Below are positions 26,102 through 35,314 of a DNA stretch of 64,000 nucleotides, in pieces (the stretch's first letter is position 1; every line of letters starts with the position of its first letter). The stretch is taken from contig NZ_VCNP01000005.1 in the NCBI RefSeq assembly GCF_006782915.1, positions 43,041-107,040 of the forward strand, written 5' to 3'. This DNA comes from Streptomyces calvus. GTDB taxonomy: Bacteria > Actinomycetota > Actinomycetes > Streptomycetales > Streptomycetaceae. The notes under the pieces are model-generated. The model saw nothing but the letters and a program-made list of their open reading frames with translations. It ran no database searches and had not been told where the DNA came from. The position numbers and the translations under genes were made by a program.

Positions 26102-27658
26102 TCACCCGCCGAACCGGTGCGCCAGCGCCCGCAGTACCGCGCTGCGCCCCCGGTCGGGCACGGTCCACAGACTCTGTCCGCGCACGCCCCAGCGTTCCAG
26201 CAGGGCGTTGGCGGCCAGGAACCCGGTCGTCGCCGCGCGTTCCATCAGCGCCACGGGCAGATCGGTGCGCACCAGGTCACCGGCGAGCATCACGCCGGGC
26301 TCCGGGGTGCGCACCGTCGGCCGGTCAAAGTGCGCACCGATGGAGAACAGGGGGCAGTCGGCCCGCCATTCGTGCCGGGCGTCGACGACTCCGGCCGTGC
26401 GGGTCTCCGGCCAGACGCGGTGCAGTTGGCCGATCAGCCGCTTCTGCTCGACGTCGCGGGACGCCTCGGGAGGCAGGGCGTAGGCGTGGAGTTCGACGAC
26501 GGACCCTCCGGTGCGCGCCGCCCACCGGGCCGCTTCGTCCTCGTAGCGTTCCAGGACGCTGATGTTGTCGAGGGTGCCGTAGCCGCTGGTGCCGAGGAAG
26601 CCCGGCCGTTCGGGTGCGACGGGCCGGTCCAGCCACAGCCGGGTCACCAGGAACGGCGGCGCGGTGCGCAGCCGGGCGATCCGCTCCCGCCACCGGGCGT
26701 CGCCCAGCCGGTCGCAGCGGGCGATCAGGGCGCGCAGCCCCGCGGTGTCGAGGGCGAGGACCACGGTGTCGTGGCGCCGCTCGTCCCCGGCGGTGGCCAC
26801 CTCGTATCCGCCGTCGGCCGTGGGGGCGACGTGCTCGACGGGTGCGGCGGTGCGCAGGTCGGCGCCGTGCCGTCGCAGGTAGGCGGCGAGCGGTTCCCAC
26901 AGGGCGGCGGGGAAGGGGGCGCGCGGCACGTCGAACAGCAGGCCCTCGGCGGACCCGAGGAAGTAGATGTGGAACATCAGCGCCATCTCGGCCGCCGACA
27001 GTTCGCGCGGGTCGGCGAAGAAGCTGCGGGAGAACACCTCGAACGCCAGGTGGCGGGCGGCCCGCGGGAAGCGGACCGCTTCGAGGAAGTCGTGGGCGCT
27101 GACGCCGTCGAGCCGTTCGTACACCTCGGGCACGCGCACGTCGAGCAGCGGGAGCGCCGCGACCGGGTCCATGCGGCGCAGATCGCGCAGGCCGAAGGAG
27201 GGGCTGAGCGCCGCGAAGCCGAGCGCGCTCCAGGGCGGGGTGCGCGGAACGTGCCGGAAGCCGTCGCGCAGTCCGCCGCTGTGGCGGAGCGGGTAGTCGG
27301 GCAGGCCGGTGAGCCGTTCCAGACCGGGGTCGGTACGACGCATGAGGCCGCGCAGGTTGTAGTACTGGCGGAAGAAGGCGTGGAAACCGCGGCTCATCGT
27401 CACGGTGGTGCCGTCGTTCAGGACGGCCGGCCAGCCGCCGACGCGTCCGCCCAGGTAGGGCATGCTCTCGTAGAGCGTCACGCGCACTCCGCGTTCGGCC
27501 AGGGCGGTCGCGGCGGCCAGTCCGGCGATGCCGCCGCCGACGACGGCGGTGCTGGGCCGCGTGCCGTCGATCCGTGCGGTGCCGGGCGGGGGCGGCAGCA
27601 GTCGGGCCCTGCGGTCGCGGCCGCGGCGGGCCGCGCCCGGACGGCGTGCAGGGGTCAT
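26102..27658 (-). CDS. crtU: CrtU-like FAD-dependent beta-carotene desaturase/methylase
   Basis: A 518-residue flavoprotein. The dinucleotide-binding motif is VVGGGIAGLAAATALAERG near residue 39, followed by ESMPYLGGRVG; MSRGFHAFFRQYYNLRGLM and FHIYFLGSAEGLLFDVP are typical of CrtU, and the C-terminal GVMLAGDLVRTDLPVALME is the FAD-binding end. CrtU turns the beta-rings of beta-carotene into aromatic rings of isorenieratene by desaturation with methyl shift. The ATG overlaps the crtT stop (ATGA), giving the order crtY-crtT-crtU known from Streptomyces griseus. Confidence 0.85.
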   Translation of the reverse strand: MTPARRPGAARRGRDRRARLLPPPPGTARIDGTRPSTAVVGGGIAGLAAATALAERGVRVTLYESMPYLGGRVGGWPAVLNDGTTVTMSRGFHAFFRQYYNLRGLMRRTDPGLERLTGLPDYPLRHSGGLRDGFRHVPRTPPWSALGFAALSPSFGLRDLRRMDPVAALPLLDVRVPEVYERLDGVSAHDFLEAVRFPRAARHLAFEVFSRSFFADPRELSAAEMALMFHIYFLGSAEGLLFDVPRAPFPAALWEPLAAYLRRHGADLRTAAPVEHVAPTADGGYEVATAGDERRHDTVVLALDTAGLRALIARCDRLGDARWRERIARLRTAPPFLVTRLWLDRPVAPERPGFLGTSGYGTLDNISVLERYEDEAARWAARTGGSVVELHAYALPPEASRDVEQKRLIGQLHRVWPETRTAGVVDARHEWRADCPLFSIGAHFDRPTVRTPEPGVMLAGDLVRTDLPVALMERAATTGFLAANALLERWGVRGQSLWTVPDRGRSAVLRALAHRFGG

Positions 27659-28386
27659 CGTCCGCTCTCCCGTTCCGTGCGGGGACGCCGGGCGACGAAG
27701 GTGTGCGTGATGCCCGTCTGCCAGCCCGGCAGCGGCAGTCGGCGGACGTGTTCGAAGCCGGCCGTGCGCAGCCGGTCGGCGAAGCGGCCCGCGGTGTCGA
27801 ACTCCATGACGCTGCGCCACAGGTGACGGTAGAGCGCGCCGTCGCCGAGCGCGCCGGCCACGGGCTGCACGACGCCCCGGCACACCAGGGTCCACACGGC
27901 GCGGTCCGTGCGGCGTCCGGCGAGGGTGTACTCGTGGACGCCGAGCCGTCCGCCCGGCGCGAGCAGCCCGCGCACGGTGGCGAGCACGGCGTCGGGGTCG
28001 GTGACGTTGCGGAAGAGGTAGGCGGCGAACACCGCGTCGTAGGGGCCGCGCACGCCGGCGTCCGCGAGGCGTTCCACCGGTGCCCGGGTGAAGGTGACGC
28101 CGGGCGGCCAGCGTTTGCCGGCCGCCTTCTCCAGCATGCCCGCGGAGGCGTCGACGGCGGTGATCCGCGCCTCGGGCAGTACGGCGGCGAGCGCGGCGGT
28201 CGAGGCGCCGGTGCCGCAGCCGAGGTCGAGCACGCGCAGTCCGCGGCCCTCACCGGGCAGTCCGAGGCGGCGGGCGGAGCGCCGCAGGTGGGCGTGGTAG
28301 CCGGGGTTGACGGCGACCAGCGCGTCGTACCTGCGGGCGGCGTGGTCGAAGGCGGCGGCGAGTCGCTCGTCGCGCAGCAGGGTCAT
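27655..28386 (-). CDS. crtT: CrtT-like SAM-dependent methyltransferase
   Basis: A 243-residue class I methyltransferase. Motif I is VLDLGCGTGAST (about residues 51-62), followed by the acidic loop ITAVDASAGML and later YDAVFAAYLFRNVTDPD. The overall layout resembles UbiE-type enzymes. In S. griseus crtT lies between crtY and crtU and has no defined role in isorenieratene synthesis. Gene order and the four-base overlap with crtU support the name. The start at 28384-28386 is separated from crtY by 162 bases of repeats. Confidence 0.82.
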   Translation of the reverse strand: MTLLRDERLAAAFDHAARRYDALVAVNPGYHAHLRRSARRLGLPGEGRGLRVLDLGCGTGASTAALAAVLPEARITAVDASAGMLEKAAGKRWPPGVTFTRAPVERLADAGVRGPYDAVFAAYLFRNVTDPDAVLATVRGLLAPGGRLGVHEYTLAGRRTDRAVWTLVCRGVVQPVAGALGDGALYRHLWRSVMEFDTAGRFADRLRTAGFEHVRRLPLPGWQTGITHTFVARRPRTERESGR

Positions 28387-28440
28387 GAGGGCTCCGGGGT
28401 GGCGGGTACGGCGGGTCGAGGGCCGCCGAACGGGGCGGTC

Positions 28441-28592
28441 GGTCAGGGGCCGTCGAGGCGCGGCGGGGCAGGGAGTCGAAGGGGCGGCGGGCGGCGGTCA
28501 AGGGCCGTCGAAGGGGCGGCGGGGCAGGGAGTCTCGAAGGGGCGGAGGTCAAGGGGCGTCGAAAGGGCGGCGGGGCAGGGTGTGCAAGTCCA
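28441..28592. repeat. Decaying tandem copies of the crtY 3' end
   Basis: Three related units begin at about 28441, 28496 and 28547 (spacing 55 and 51). The last overlaps the end of crtY. Read on the minus strand, the crtY end gives LPRRPFDAP-stop; the next unit gives LPRRPFDGP-stop; the third is further diverged. Confidence 0.8.
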
Positions 28593-29742
28593 GTGCCGAG
28601 CGGAGCATGGGTCCGACGGGGGCGTGCAGGCCCACGGCGAGGTCCTCGTGCAGCCGGGTGCGGCCGTCGAGGAAGAGCAGCAGCCTCCGCATGGGCACCT
28701 GCGCGAACAGGCGGGAGAACAGCGCGGGCCCGTCGGCCCGGCCGCTGTCCAGGGCGCGCAGCAGGACGGCGTCCATCGCCCGGGAGCGGGCCGAGTGGGC
28801 GGGCGGCGGGACCGGCCGGCGGCCCTGGCCGAGGGCGGCGGCGACGGCCCGCGTCTGCCGTTGCAGTCCGGCGAAGGTGTAGCCGGTCGAGGGGCGGGTG
28901 GCGCCGCCGGCCGCGCCGATGCGGAACACCGACTCGCCGGTCTGGCGGGGCATCGGGGCGTCGGTCATCGGGATGACGCCCGTCTCGGTGGACAGGACGT
29001 CGAGTTCGCCGAGCCGCAGCACCTCCTCGGCGTAGTGCCGTACCGCCGCCGCGTAACGGTCGGGTGAGAGGGGGCGGCGGGAGAACTCGGTGTACTCCAC
29101 CAGGGCCCGGTCGCGGCCGACGGGCAGGACGTAGCCGAACGCCAAGCCCTCGGCCGGCTGCGGGACGCGGAAGTCCATCAGCTCCGCGGCACGGACGTCG
29201 AAGGCGGGGCGGGCGGTGCGGACGTACCAGCCGTGGAAGTGCTGCAGCAGCGTGGTGCGGGCGGCCGGCAGGCTGCCGAGAGGGCGGGAGTCGAACACCC
29301 AGCGGGCCCGCAGCGCCCCCGGGCGGCCGTCGCCGTCGCGCAGCCGGACCAGCGCTCCGCCGGGCACGTCCTCCACCGTCTCCACGGTCGCCTCCATGCG
29401 GCGTACGGCCGGGGAGGCGGCCAGGTCGTGGGCGACGAGGTGCTCGAAGTCGTCGGAGCGGATCATCTTGTAGCGCAGCGGCGCGATGTCGCCGTCGATC
29501 GCCGGCCCCGACGGGGGACGCACGCGCAGGTGCCGCCACGACGCCGTGACCGCCGCGTCGAACCGGCCCCGGCCGGCCTCCCAGAAACACCAGGTGCGAC
29601 GGGGCGGCCGCAGCGGTCCCGGCGGTGCGTCCAGCAGGACGACGGACGGCTGTCCCGCCGCGGGCGCGGCCCGTGCCAGGCGGTGGGCCAGCGACAGTCC
29701 CGCCGCTCCCGCGCCGACGACGGCGACGTCCGTTTCCAGCAC
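28549..29742 (-). CDS. crtY: Lycopene beta-cyclase, CrtY type
   Basis: A 397-residue flavoprotein that cyclises the ends of lycopene to make beta-carotene. The N-terminal FAD motif is VAVVGAGAAGLSLAHRLA, followed by RTWCFWE and later YKMIRSDDFE, LVEYTEFSRRPL (the acidic active-site region), and GAAGGATRPSTGYTF, all characteristic of CrtY cyclases. It is divergent from crtB across a 240-base intergenic region. The start ATG gives the flavin motif at the very N terminus. The 3' end lies inside a tandem repeat. Confidence 0.9.
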   Translation of the reverse strand: MLETDVAVVGAGAAGLSLAHRLARAAPAAGQPSVVLLDAPPGPLRPPRRTWCFWEAGRGRFDAAVTASWRHLRVRPPSGPAIDGDIAPLRYKMIRSDDFEHLVAHDLAASPAVRRMEATVETVEDVPGGALVRLRDGDGRPGALRARWVFDSRPLGSLPAARTTLLQHFHGWYVRTARPAFDVRAAELMDFRVPQPAEGLAFGYVLPVGRDRALVEYTEFSRRPLSPDRYAAAVRHYAEEVLRLGELDVLSTETGVIPMTDAPMPRQTGESVFRIGAAGGATRPSTGYTFAGLQRQTRAVAAALGQGRRPVPPPAHSARSRAMDAVLLRALDSGRADGPALFSRLFAQVPMRRLLLFLDGRTRLHEDLAVGLHAPVGPMLRSALDLHTLPRRPFDAP

Positions 29743-29982
29743 GTGCGCACCTCCTCCTGTGTCGCGGCGCCCGGTACCCCGGCCGGCGTGCTGTCCGTGT
29801 GCCCGACCGGATCCGGGTCACTCACCGGGTGAGGCGACCGGCGCGGGCGGGAAGGCATGCGCCGGCCGTGCCGTGCCGGAGCGGCGCGTCCGGCCGGCGG
29901 GCGTGGCCGACGGAGCCCGAGAAGACCGAGAAGACCAGGAAGACAACGAAGCCGAGGAAGCCGAGGAGAGGGAGAGACCGGG
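29743..29982. other. Divergent crtY-crtB intergenic region
   Basis: The 240 bases must contain both carotenoid promoters. From about 29915 to 29980 the plus strand is almost all purine, with repeated GAGAAGACC / GAGGAAGCC units ending in the crtB ribosome site. I see no clear operator for a LitR-type regulator and no sigma recognition sequence I would defend. Confidence 0.5.
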
Positions 29983-31176
29983 ATGCGCCCCACCGAGCCC
30001 AAGGATCGTGACGAGCCGGATCCGCCGCCCGCGCCGCGCCCGGACCTGCCGCCGGGACCCTCCGTCCGGTTGCCGCCCGACCGTGTGACGCCCGACCGTG
30101 TGACGCGCGGAAGGCTCCCGCACGCCGACGGGGCGCGCGACCGTGCGGGAGCGTTCCGCGCGAGTGGCCGTGAACTCGACGCGGCGGGCGTCACCGACCC
30201 GGCGCTGCGCGAGGCCTACCGCCACTGCCGCCGCCTCAACGCCCGGCACGGCCGGACGTACTTCCTCGCCACCCGCCTGCTGCCCGTCGAGCGGCGCCCG
30301 GCCGTGCACGCCCTGTACGGCTTCGCCCGCAAGGCCGACGACATCGTCGACGCGCTCGGCACGGATGCCGGGCCCGCACGCCGCGACGCCGGACTCGCCG
30401 CGCTGCAACGGGAACTCGACCGGGGTCTGCGGGACGGTGACAGCCGCGAACCCGTGGTGCGGGCCGTCGTGGACACCGCGCGCCGGTACGGCATCGACCA
30501 CGGCCACTTCGCCGACTTCATGACCGCCATGCGTTCCGACCTGGTGGTCACGGACTACCCGGACTACGCGGCGCTGCGCCGGTACATGCACGGTTCGGCG
30601 GCGGTCATCGGGCTGCAGATGCTGCCGGTCCTCGGCACTGTCGTGCCGCGCGAGACGGCGGCGCCGCACGCGGCAGCCCTCGGCGTGGCGTTCCAGCTGA
30701 CCAACTTCCTGCGCGACGTGGGCGAGGACCTCGACCGGGGGCGCGTGTACCTGCCCGCGGACCTGCTCGCCGCGCACGGCGTGGACCGGGCGCTGCTGCG
30801 CTGGAGCCGGGACACGGGCCACCGCGACCGGCGGATCACGTCGGCGCTGGAGGAGTTCGCGGCGTTGACGCGGGGCGTGTACCGGGAGGCGGCGCCGGGC
30901 CTGCGGATGCTGGAGCCGGTGTCCCGGCCGTGCATCCGCGCGGCGTTCGTGCTGTACGGCGCGATCCTGGACGCCGTGGCCCGGGACGGCTACGCGGTGG
31001 TGCACCGCCGGGCGGTGGTCCCGCGCCGGCGCCGCGCCGTGGTGGCCGCCGACGGACTCGCCCGGGTGCTGGCGGCCCGGCTGCGCGCCCGGGACGCCGC
31101 CGTCCGGCCCGCGGACCTCCGCGCGCCGGTCCCGTACGACGCGACGGGCGTGCCGCTGCCCGAAGGCGCCGTGTGA
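29983..31176 (+). CDS. crtB: Phytoene/squalene synthase family protein, CrtB
   Basis: A 397-residue prenyl synthase that condenses two geranylgeranyl diphosphates to phytoene, the first committed carotenoid step. Two Asp-rich Mg-binding motifs are visible: [10 protein letters not shown] (about residue 115) and [16 protein letters not shown] (about 240). The family core starts near residue 65 ([20 protein letters not shown]); the first 60 residues form an unusual Pro/Asp/Arg-rich extension with [11 protein letters not shown] repeats. The ATG at 29983 follows a gaggagagggag purine run; a later start is possible. The stop is followed by tandem copies of its last 72 bases. Confidence 0.9.
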   Translation: MRPTEPKDRDEPDPPPAPRPDLPPGPSVRLPPDRVTPDRVTRGRLPHADGARDRAGAFRASGRELDAAGVTDPALREAYRHCRRLNARHGRTYFLATRLLPVERRPAVHALYGFARKADDIVDALGTDAGPARRDAGLAALQRELDRGLRDGDSREPVVRAVVDTARRYGIDHGHFADFMTAMRSDLVVTDYPDYAALRRYMHGSAAVIGLQMLPVLGTVVPRETAAPHAAALGVAFQLTNFLRDVGEDLDRGRVYLPADLLAAHGVDRALLRWSRDTGHRDRRITSALEEFAALTRGVYREAAPGLRMLEPVSRPCIRAAFVLYGAILDAVARDGYAVVHRRAVVPRRRRAVVAADGLARVLAARLRARDAAVRPADLRAPVPYDATGVPLPEGAV

Positions 31177-31257
31177 GAGGCACCGAACCTCCACGCGCCG
31201 GCGCCGCACGACAGGGCGGGCGTGCAACTGCCCGAAGCTGCCGTGCGAAAGGCACCG
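31114..31257. repeat. 72-bp duplication of the crtB 3' end
   Basis: Bases 31114-31185 contain the last codons of crtB. Bases 31186-31257 are a diverged copy that would read NLHAPAPHDRAGVQLPEAAV, against [20 protein letters not shown] in crtB; the stop TGA has become CGA. Confidence 0.85.
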
Positions 31258-31645
31258 GCGGACTATTCCGAGCGTGCCGGTGGGACGCACGGGCTGGCGC
31301 GTTCCCGGAAGACCGTTGGCGGACGCACGGACGGCTGCCCGGCCGAACGGCCCACGGGAGACCGGGCCGCCGGGTCGCCCGGTGGCCGCGGCCGGGCGAG
31401 GGCCGTACCGCCGGGTCCCCGGGCGTCACGGCAGGCATGCCACTACCCAGAAACGCCGTGCGAAAGGCACCAGCGGACTATTCCGAGCCTGCCGGGTGGG
31501 GCGCACGGGCTGGCGCGTTCCCGGAAGACCGTTGGCGGACGCACGGACGCCTGCCCGGCTGAACGGCCCACGGGAGACCGGGCCGCCGGGTCGCCCGGTG
31601 GCCGCGGCCGGGCGAGGGCCGGACCGCCGGGTCCCCGGGCGTCAC
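31241..31645. repeat. 215-bp tandem repeat downstream of crtB
   Basis: Two long units, 31241-31455 and from 31456, share CCGTGCGAAAGGCACC at their start and then long identical blocks such as TTCCCGGAAGACCGTTGGCG. Each unit begins with a remnant of the crtB end. The array fills the 465 bases between crtB and the convergent SDR gene, whose stop codon lies inside the second unit. No gene is seen in it. Confidence 0.85.
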
Positions 31646-32520
31646 GGCGGGCGGGCCCGTGGTGCGTCCGCCGTGCCGCCGGCGCCCAGGAGGCCGGTGG
31701 AGTGCAGGGGGTCCTCGGCCTCCAGGCGGGCCAGTTCGCGGCGGGTCACGCGCATCACCACGGGCGGCACGGCGGCGCGTCCCACCTGGGCGAGGCGCAG
31801 CCAGCGGGGCAGGTAGACGGCCGTGCTGCGGTGTTCCACGGCGGTGGCGAGCCGGACGCCGGCCAGTTCCGCCGGGTGGACGCGCCGGACCGGCGCGGGC
31901 ATGTTGCCGCGCAGTTCGCGCAGAACGGTGTAACGGTCGCCGTCGCGGATCATGTCGGTGTCGATCCAGTTCAGGTAGCCGATGCCGACGGCGATCCCGT
32001 GGTGCGCCACCTCGGCGCGCAGGGCGTGGGTGAAGGCTTCGACGCCCGCCTTGGAGGCGCAGTAGGCGCTCATCATCGGTGCGGCGGCGATGGAGGCCAG
32101 CGAGGCGACCTGGAGGTAGTAGCCCCGCGTGGCCCGCAGGTCCGGCAGGAAGGCGCGGGCCGTGGCCGCGCTGCCGGTCAGGTTGACGTCGATCACGCGC
32201 CGCCAGCGGGCGGGATCGGAGTCGGCGAACGGGCCGCCCTCTGCGACACCGGCGTTGGCCACCACGGCGGACGGGACGCCGAGGCGTTCCCTGACCCGTT
32301 CCGCGGCGTCCGCCAGTGAGGCCTCGTCGGTGACGTCGACCTCGTGGACCAGGGCGGGCCCGGGCAGTGCGGCGGCCACCGCCTCCAGCCGTGCCCCCTC
32401 GTGGCCGAGCAGGGCCGGCCGGGCGCCGCGCCGGGCGAGTTCGCGGGCCAGCGCGGCGCCGACTCCGCGGGCGGCGCCCGTGATCACGACGGTGCGGTCA
32501 CGCAGGGGCTGGGCCTTCAT
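31642..32520 (-). CDS. Short-chain dehydrogenase/reductase
   Basis: A 292-residue classical SDR. The cofactor motif is VVITGAARGVGAALA at the N terminus, NAG appears in VVANAGVAEGG, and the catalytic Ser-Tyr-Lys triad is in VASLASIAAAP and YCASKAG. It reduces or oxidises a carbonyl/alcohol with NAD(P)H; the longer C-terminal region (MRVTRRELARLEAED) is seen in SDRs near carotenoid or lipid genes. It is convergent with crtB and starts a group of minus-strand genes; its start is preceded by gaggagac. Confidence 0.88.
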   Translation of the reverse strand: MKAQPLRDRTVVITGAARGVGAALARELARRGARPALLGHEGARLEAVAAALPGPALVHEVDVTDEASLADAAERVRERLGVPSAVVANAGVAEGGPFADSDPARWRRVIDVNLTGSAATARAFLPDLRATRGYYLQVASLASIAAAPMMSAYCASKAGVEAFTHALRAEVAHHGIAVGIGYLNWIDTDMIRDGDRYTVLRELRGNMPAPVRRVHPAELAGVRLATAVEHRSTAVYLPRWLRLAQVGRAAVPPVVMRVTRRELARLEAEDPLHSTGLLGAGGTADAPRARPP

Positions 32521-32541
32521 CGGCGGTCTCCTCCACGCGGT

Positions 32542-33036
32542 TCAGTCCCGGCTTGCCTCGCTGTCGCGGTCCCGGTCCGTGCGGGACCGCGGGGTGGTGT
32601 CGGGGCGGGCGGTGTGGTCGGGGTGGCCGACGGTGCGGCGGGCCTCCTTCATCTCGGCCTCGTAGAGGTGGTCCCGGCCGTCGGCCAGCTCCTCGACGGC
32701 GGCCTGTTCCAGTTCCCGGAACGGCTGGTAGTACGTCGTGTCGTAGTCCTCGACGATCTGGAACGTCCAGTGGCCGGGAATCACGTTGCGGCCCAGCACC
32801 TGGGTGCGCACCGCCTCGGCCCAGTCCGGGTGGCCGGCCTTGTGCAGCAGTTCGACCGTCCGGTCCAGTTCGAGGTCGGCGGTGCCGGTGAGCTGGTGGA
32901 AGCTGTACAGGTGGCCCCGGGCGCGTTCGGTCGTCTCCAGTGCCTTGGACAGCGATCCGAGCGCCTCCACCGTCTCGTCGCTGACGCCCTCGGGGCGCCG
33001 GTGGGCGCGGTCGGGGCCGTCGTCGTGCGCGGTCAT
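32542..33036 (-). CDS. Conserved protein of unknown function
   Basis: A 164-residue soluble protein without signal peptide or membrane segments. The middle (LSKALETTERARGHLYSFHQLTG, NVIPGHWTFQIVEDYDTTYY) looks helical and conserved; the C terminus is a charged, disordered-looking tail (RPDTTPRSRTDRDRD). I do not recognise a named domain. Spacing of 21 bases to the SDR gene and an agg-rich ribosome site suggest that it is translated with the SDR as one unit. Confidence 0.7.
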   Translation of the reverse strand: MTAHDDGPDRAHRRPEGVSDETVEALGSLSKALETTERARGHLYSFHQLTGTADLELDRTVELLHKAGHPDWAEAVRTQVLGRNVIPGHWTFQIVEDYDTTYYQPFRELEQAAVEELADGRDHLYEAEMKEARRTVGHPDHTARPDTTPRSRTDRDRDSEASRD

Positions 33037-33115
33037 CGTCTCGCCTCCTCCTGTGGTCGTCGGTCGGTTGCCGGGCCCGCCGGGCGACGGGTGCGGCCGG
33101 TGCCGTACGCGCCGG

Positions 33116-34765
33116 TCACCCGCGGTCCGTCCGGGTGCCCGTGTCCGGTCGGCGGCGGCCGGTGCGGTCCCGGCGGGACAGCAGTCGCTGCGCCCCGGTC
33201 AGGCCCGGCGCCAGGGAACGGCGCAGTGCGGCGCGTGCGGCGTTGGCGCCGGGCGCGCCGTGCACGCCGCCGCCCGGATGGGCCCCGGCGGACGCCAGGT
33301 ACAGGCCCCTGACGGGGGTCTCGGGGCGGCCGGTGCCGGGTGCCGGACGGAAGAACAGCTGCTGGTGCATGGCGGCGGTGCCACCGTTGATGGCGCCGCC
33401 GTGCAGGTTGCGGTCGAGGGACTGGAAGGTGGGCGGGGCGATGATGCGGCGGGAGCGGATCAGGGCGCGGAAGCCGGGCGCGAACCGTTCCACCTGGCGT
33501 TCCACCCGGTCGGCCATGACCTCCTGCTCCGTGCCGTCCCAGGCGCCGGTGAGGGACTCCTCGCCCGCGTCGCGGGCGACCTCGTGCGGTACGTGGGTGT
33601 ACGCCCACGCGGACTCGGTGCCGTCCGGGGAACGGGTGGGATCCGCGGTCGTCATCTGGCCGAACAGGCAGAACGGGCGGTCCGGGACGGTGCCGGTGGC
33701 GAGCTGGGCGGCGAAGCGGGTGAGTTCGTTCAGTCCGTCCGCGAGATGGACGGTTCCGGCGCCCGCGGCCTGCTCGCACCGCCAGGGCACCGGGCCGTCG
33801 AGCGCCCAGTCGACCTTGAAGGTGGCGAAGTCCCACTGGAAGCGCCGCAGGTCGGACAGGAGCTCGGCGGGAAGGTCCTCGGGTTCGAGGAGTTCGCCGT
33901 ACAGGGCGGGCACGGCCACGTCGGCGAGGACCGCGCGGCCGGCCGTGACCGTCTCGCCGCCGGCCGTGCGTACTCCGGCCGCCCGCCCGTCGCGCACCAC
34001 GATCCGGTCGACGCGCTGCCCGCAGCGCACCACCCCGCCGAGGCTCTCCAGACGGCGCACCAGGGCACCGGTGAGGGCGCCCGCGCCGCCGGCCGGCACG
34101 GGGAAGCCGTAGCTCTGTCCGAGCATCGACATCAGCCAGCCGAAGCCGCCGCTGCCCGCGGCCTCCGGCGCCAGGTCGGCGTGGAGCGCGTTGCCCGCCA
34201 GCAGCAGTCCGCCGCCCTCGCCCCGGAACTCCTCCTCCGCCATGCGCCGCACCGGCAGGACCAGGGTGCGCGCCATGCGCAGCCCGCCGGTGCCGCGCAG
34301 CCGGACCGCCAGCCGGGCCGCGGAACGGATCGGCGGAAACGGGGTGAACAGGGCGTTCAGCAGGTCGGGGCGGATGGTCTGCCACATGTCGTGCAGCCGG
34401 CGCCAGGCGGCTCCGTCGCCGCGCGCGAAGGCCTCCAGCGAATCGGCGGTGACGTCGAGGCGGCGGTCGAGCACCGCGCACCGGCCGTCGGTCAGCGGGT
34501 GCGCGAGGACGTGCGGGGCGTGGCTCCAGCGCAGCCCGTGCCGGTCCAGGCGCAGCCCGGCGACGACCGGGGAGGCCGCGGCGAGCGGGTAGAAGGAGCT
34601 GCACACGTCACTGACGAAGTCCGGGTCGGCACCCCGGTCGTGGCGTACGGCGCCACCCGGTTCCGGCTGCTCCTCCAGCACCGCCACGCTCCAGCCGGCG
34701 TCGGCGAGCAGGTTGGCCGCGACCAGCCCGTTGGGGCCTGCCCCGATCACCACGGCGTCAGGCAC
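33116..34765 (-). CDS. CrtI-like NAD(P)/FAD-dependent oxidoreductase
   Basis: A 549-residue flavoprotein of the phytoene desaturase/PYROXD2-like superfamily. It starts with AVVIGAGPNGLVAANLLADAG and EEQPEPGGAVRH, and the C-terminal signature is LYLASAGAHPGGGVHGAPG, close to the bacterial phytoene dehydrogenase pattern. It might carry out desaturation in this cluster, but such enzymes also act on other polyenes and lipids, and the N-terminal half is not clearly CrtI. The gene overlaps the SRPBCC gene upstream by eight bases, indicating translational coupling. Confidence 0.8.
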   Translation of the reverse strand: MPDAVVIGAGPNGLVAANLLADAGWSVAVLEEQPEPGGAVRHDRGADPDFVSDVCSSFYPLAAASPVVAGLRLDRHGLRWSHAPHVLAHPLTDGRCAVLDRRLDVTADSLEAFARGDGAAWRRLHDMWQTIRPDLLNALFTPFPPIRSAARLAVRLRGTGGLRMARTLVLPVRRMAEEEFRGEGGGLLLAGNALHADLAPEAAGSGGFGWLMSMLGQSYGFPVPAGGAGALTGALVRRLESLGGVVRCGQRVDRIVVRDGRAAGVRTAGGETVTAGRAVLADVAVPALYGELLEPEDLPAELLSDLRRFQWDFATFKVDWALDGPVPWRCEQAAGAGTVHLADGLNELTRFAAQLATGTVPDRPFCLFGQMTTADPTRSPDGTESAWAYTHVPHEVARDAGEESLTGAWDGTEQEVMADRVERQVERFAPGFRALIRSRRIIAPPTFQSLDRNLHGGAINGGTAAMHQQLFFRPAPGTGRPETPVRGLYLASAGAHPGGGVHGAPGANAARAALRRSLAPGLTGAQRLLSRRDRTGRRRPDTGTRTDRG

Positions 34766-35264
34766 CGGCGTCTCCCGTGCCGGGTCCGTGCGACACGACC
34801 TGGCCGAGGGGGCGGCGCCGTTCCTCCTCGGCGGCCTCCCGCTCGCAGATCCCGGCGAGCCTGGCGAGCATCGTCCGGTGGCGGATCTGGATGAGGGCCT
34901 CCACGGCCACGTTGTGCACCAGGCTGCCCGCTCCGCGCAGCGGGTGCTCGTCCACGATGACCAGGCAGTCGTCGCCCCAGGGCCGCACGTCGATGGCGAT
35001 CCGGGCCGTGCCGAGCGGCCCGGCGTCGGCCTCGAGTTCCAGCGCCTCGCCCGGCACGCAGCGCCGCACCACGGTGTTGTTGGACAGGGACAGCGGGCCG
35101 ATGCGCACCTCGTAGCGGATGGCCGCGCCGAGCTCCGGCCAGTGCCCGCGCACCGGCTCCGAGGTCGAGGTGCCCACCACCCACTCCGCGTACCGGCTGC
35201 CGTCGGCGAGGACGGCCCAGACGCTCCGTGGGCTCGTACGGATCAGACGATGGCGAACCGCCAC
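34758..35264 (-). CDS. SRPBCC-fold (START-like) protein
   Basis: A 168-residue helix-grip protein: RHRLIRTSPRSVWAVLADG and YAEWVVGTSTSEPV at the N terminus are typical of polyketide cyclase/START-like domains, which form a hydrophobic pocket for lipids or polyketide-like ligands. It is translationally coupled to the CrtI-like gene and could supply or hold that enzyme's hydrophobic substrate; this is inference. A 124-base gap containing a 24-bp duplication separates it from the next upstream gene. Confidence 0.78.
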   Translation of the reverse strand: MAVRHRLIRTSPRSVWAVLADGSRYAEWVVGTSTSEPVRGHWPELGAAIRYEVRIGPLSLSNNTVVRRCVPGEALELEADAGPLGTARIAIDVRPWGDDCLVIVDEHPLRGAGSLVHNVAVEALIQIRHRTMLARLAGICEREAAEEERRRPLGQVVSHGPGTGDAGA

Positions 35265-35314
35265 TGCTACCTCCCGGGTCCTCGAGCGACACCAGTCAGC
35301 ACTGAGTGCCCGCT

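Noticed and set aside
31222..32319. A 365-codon plus-strand frame starting in the crtB repeats
   Set aside because: It runs through repeats and then antisense over the SDR gene. The SDR has cofactor and catalytic motifs; this frame has none.
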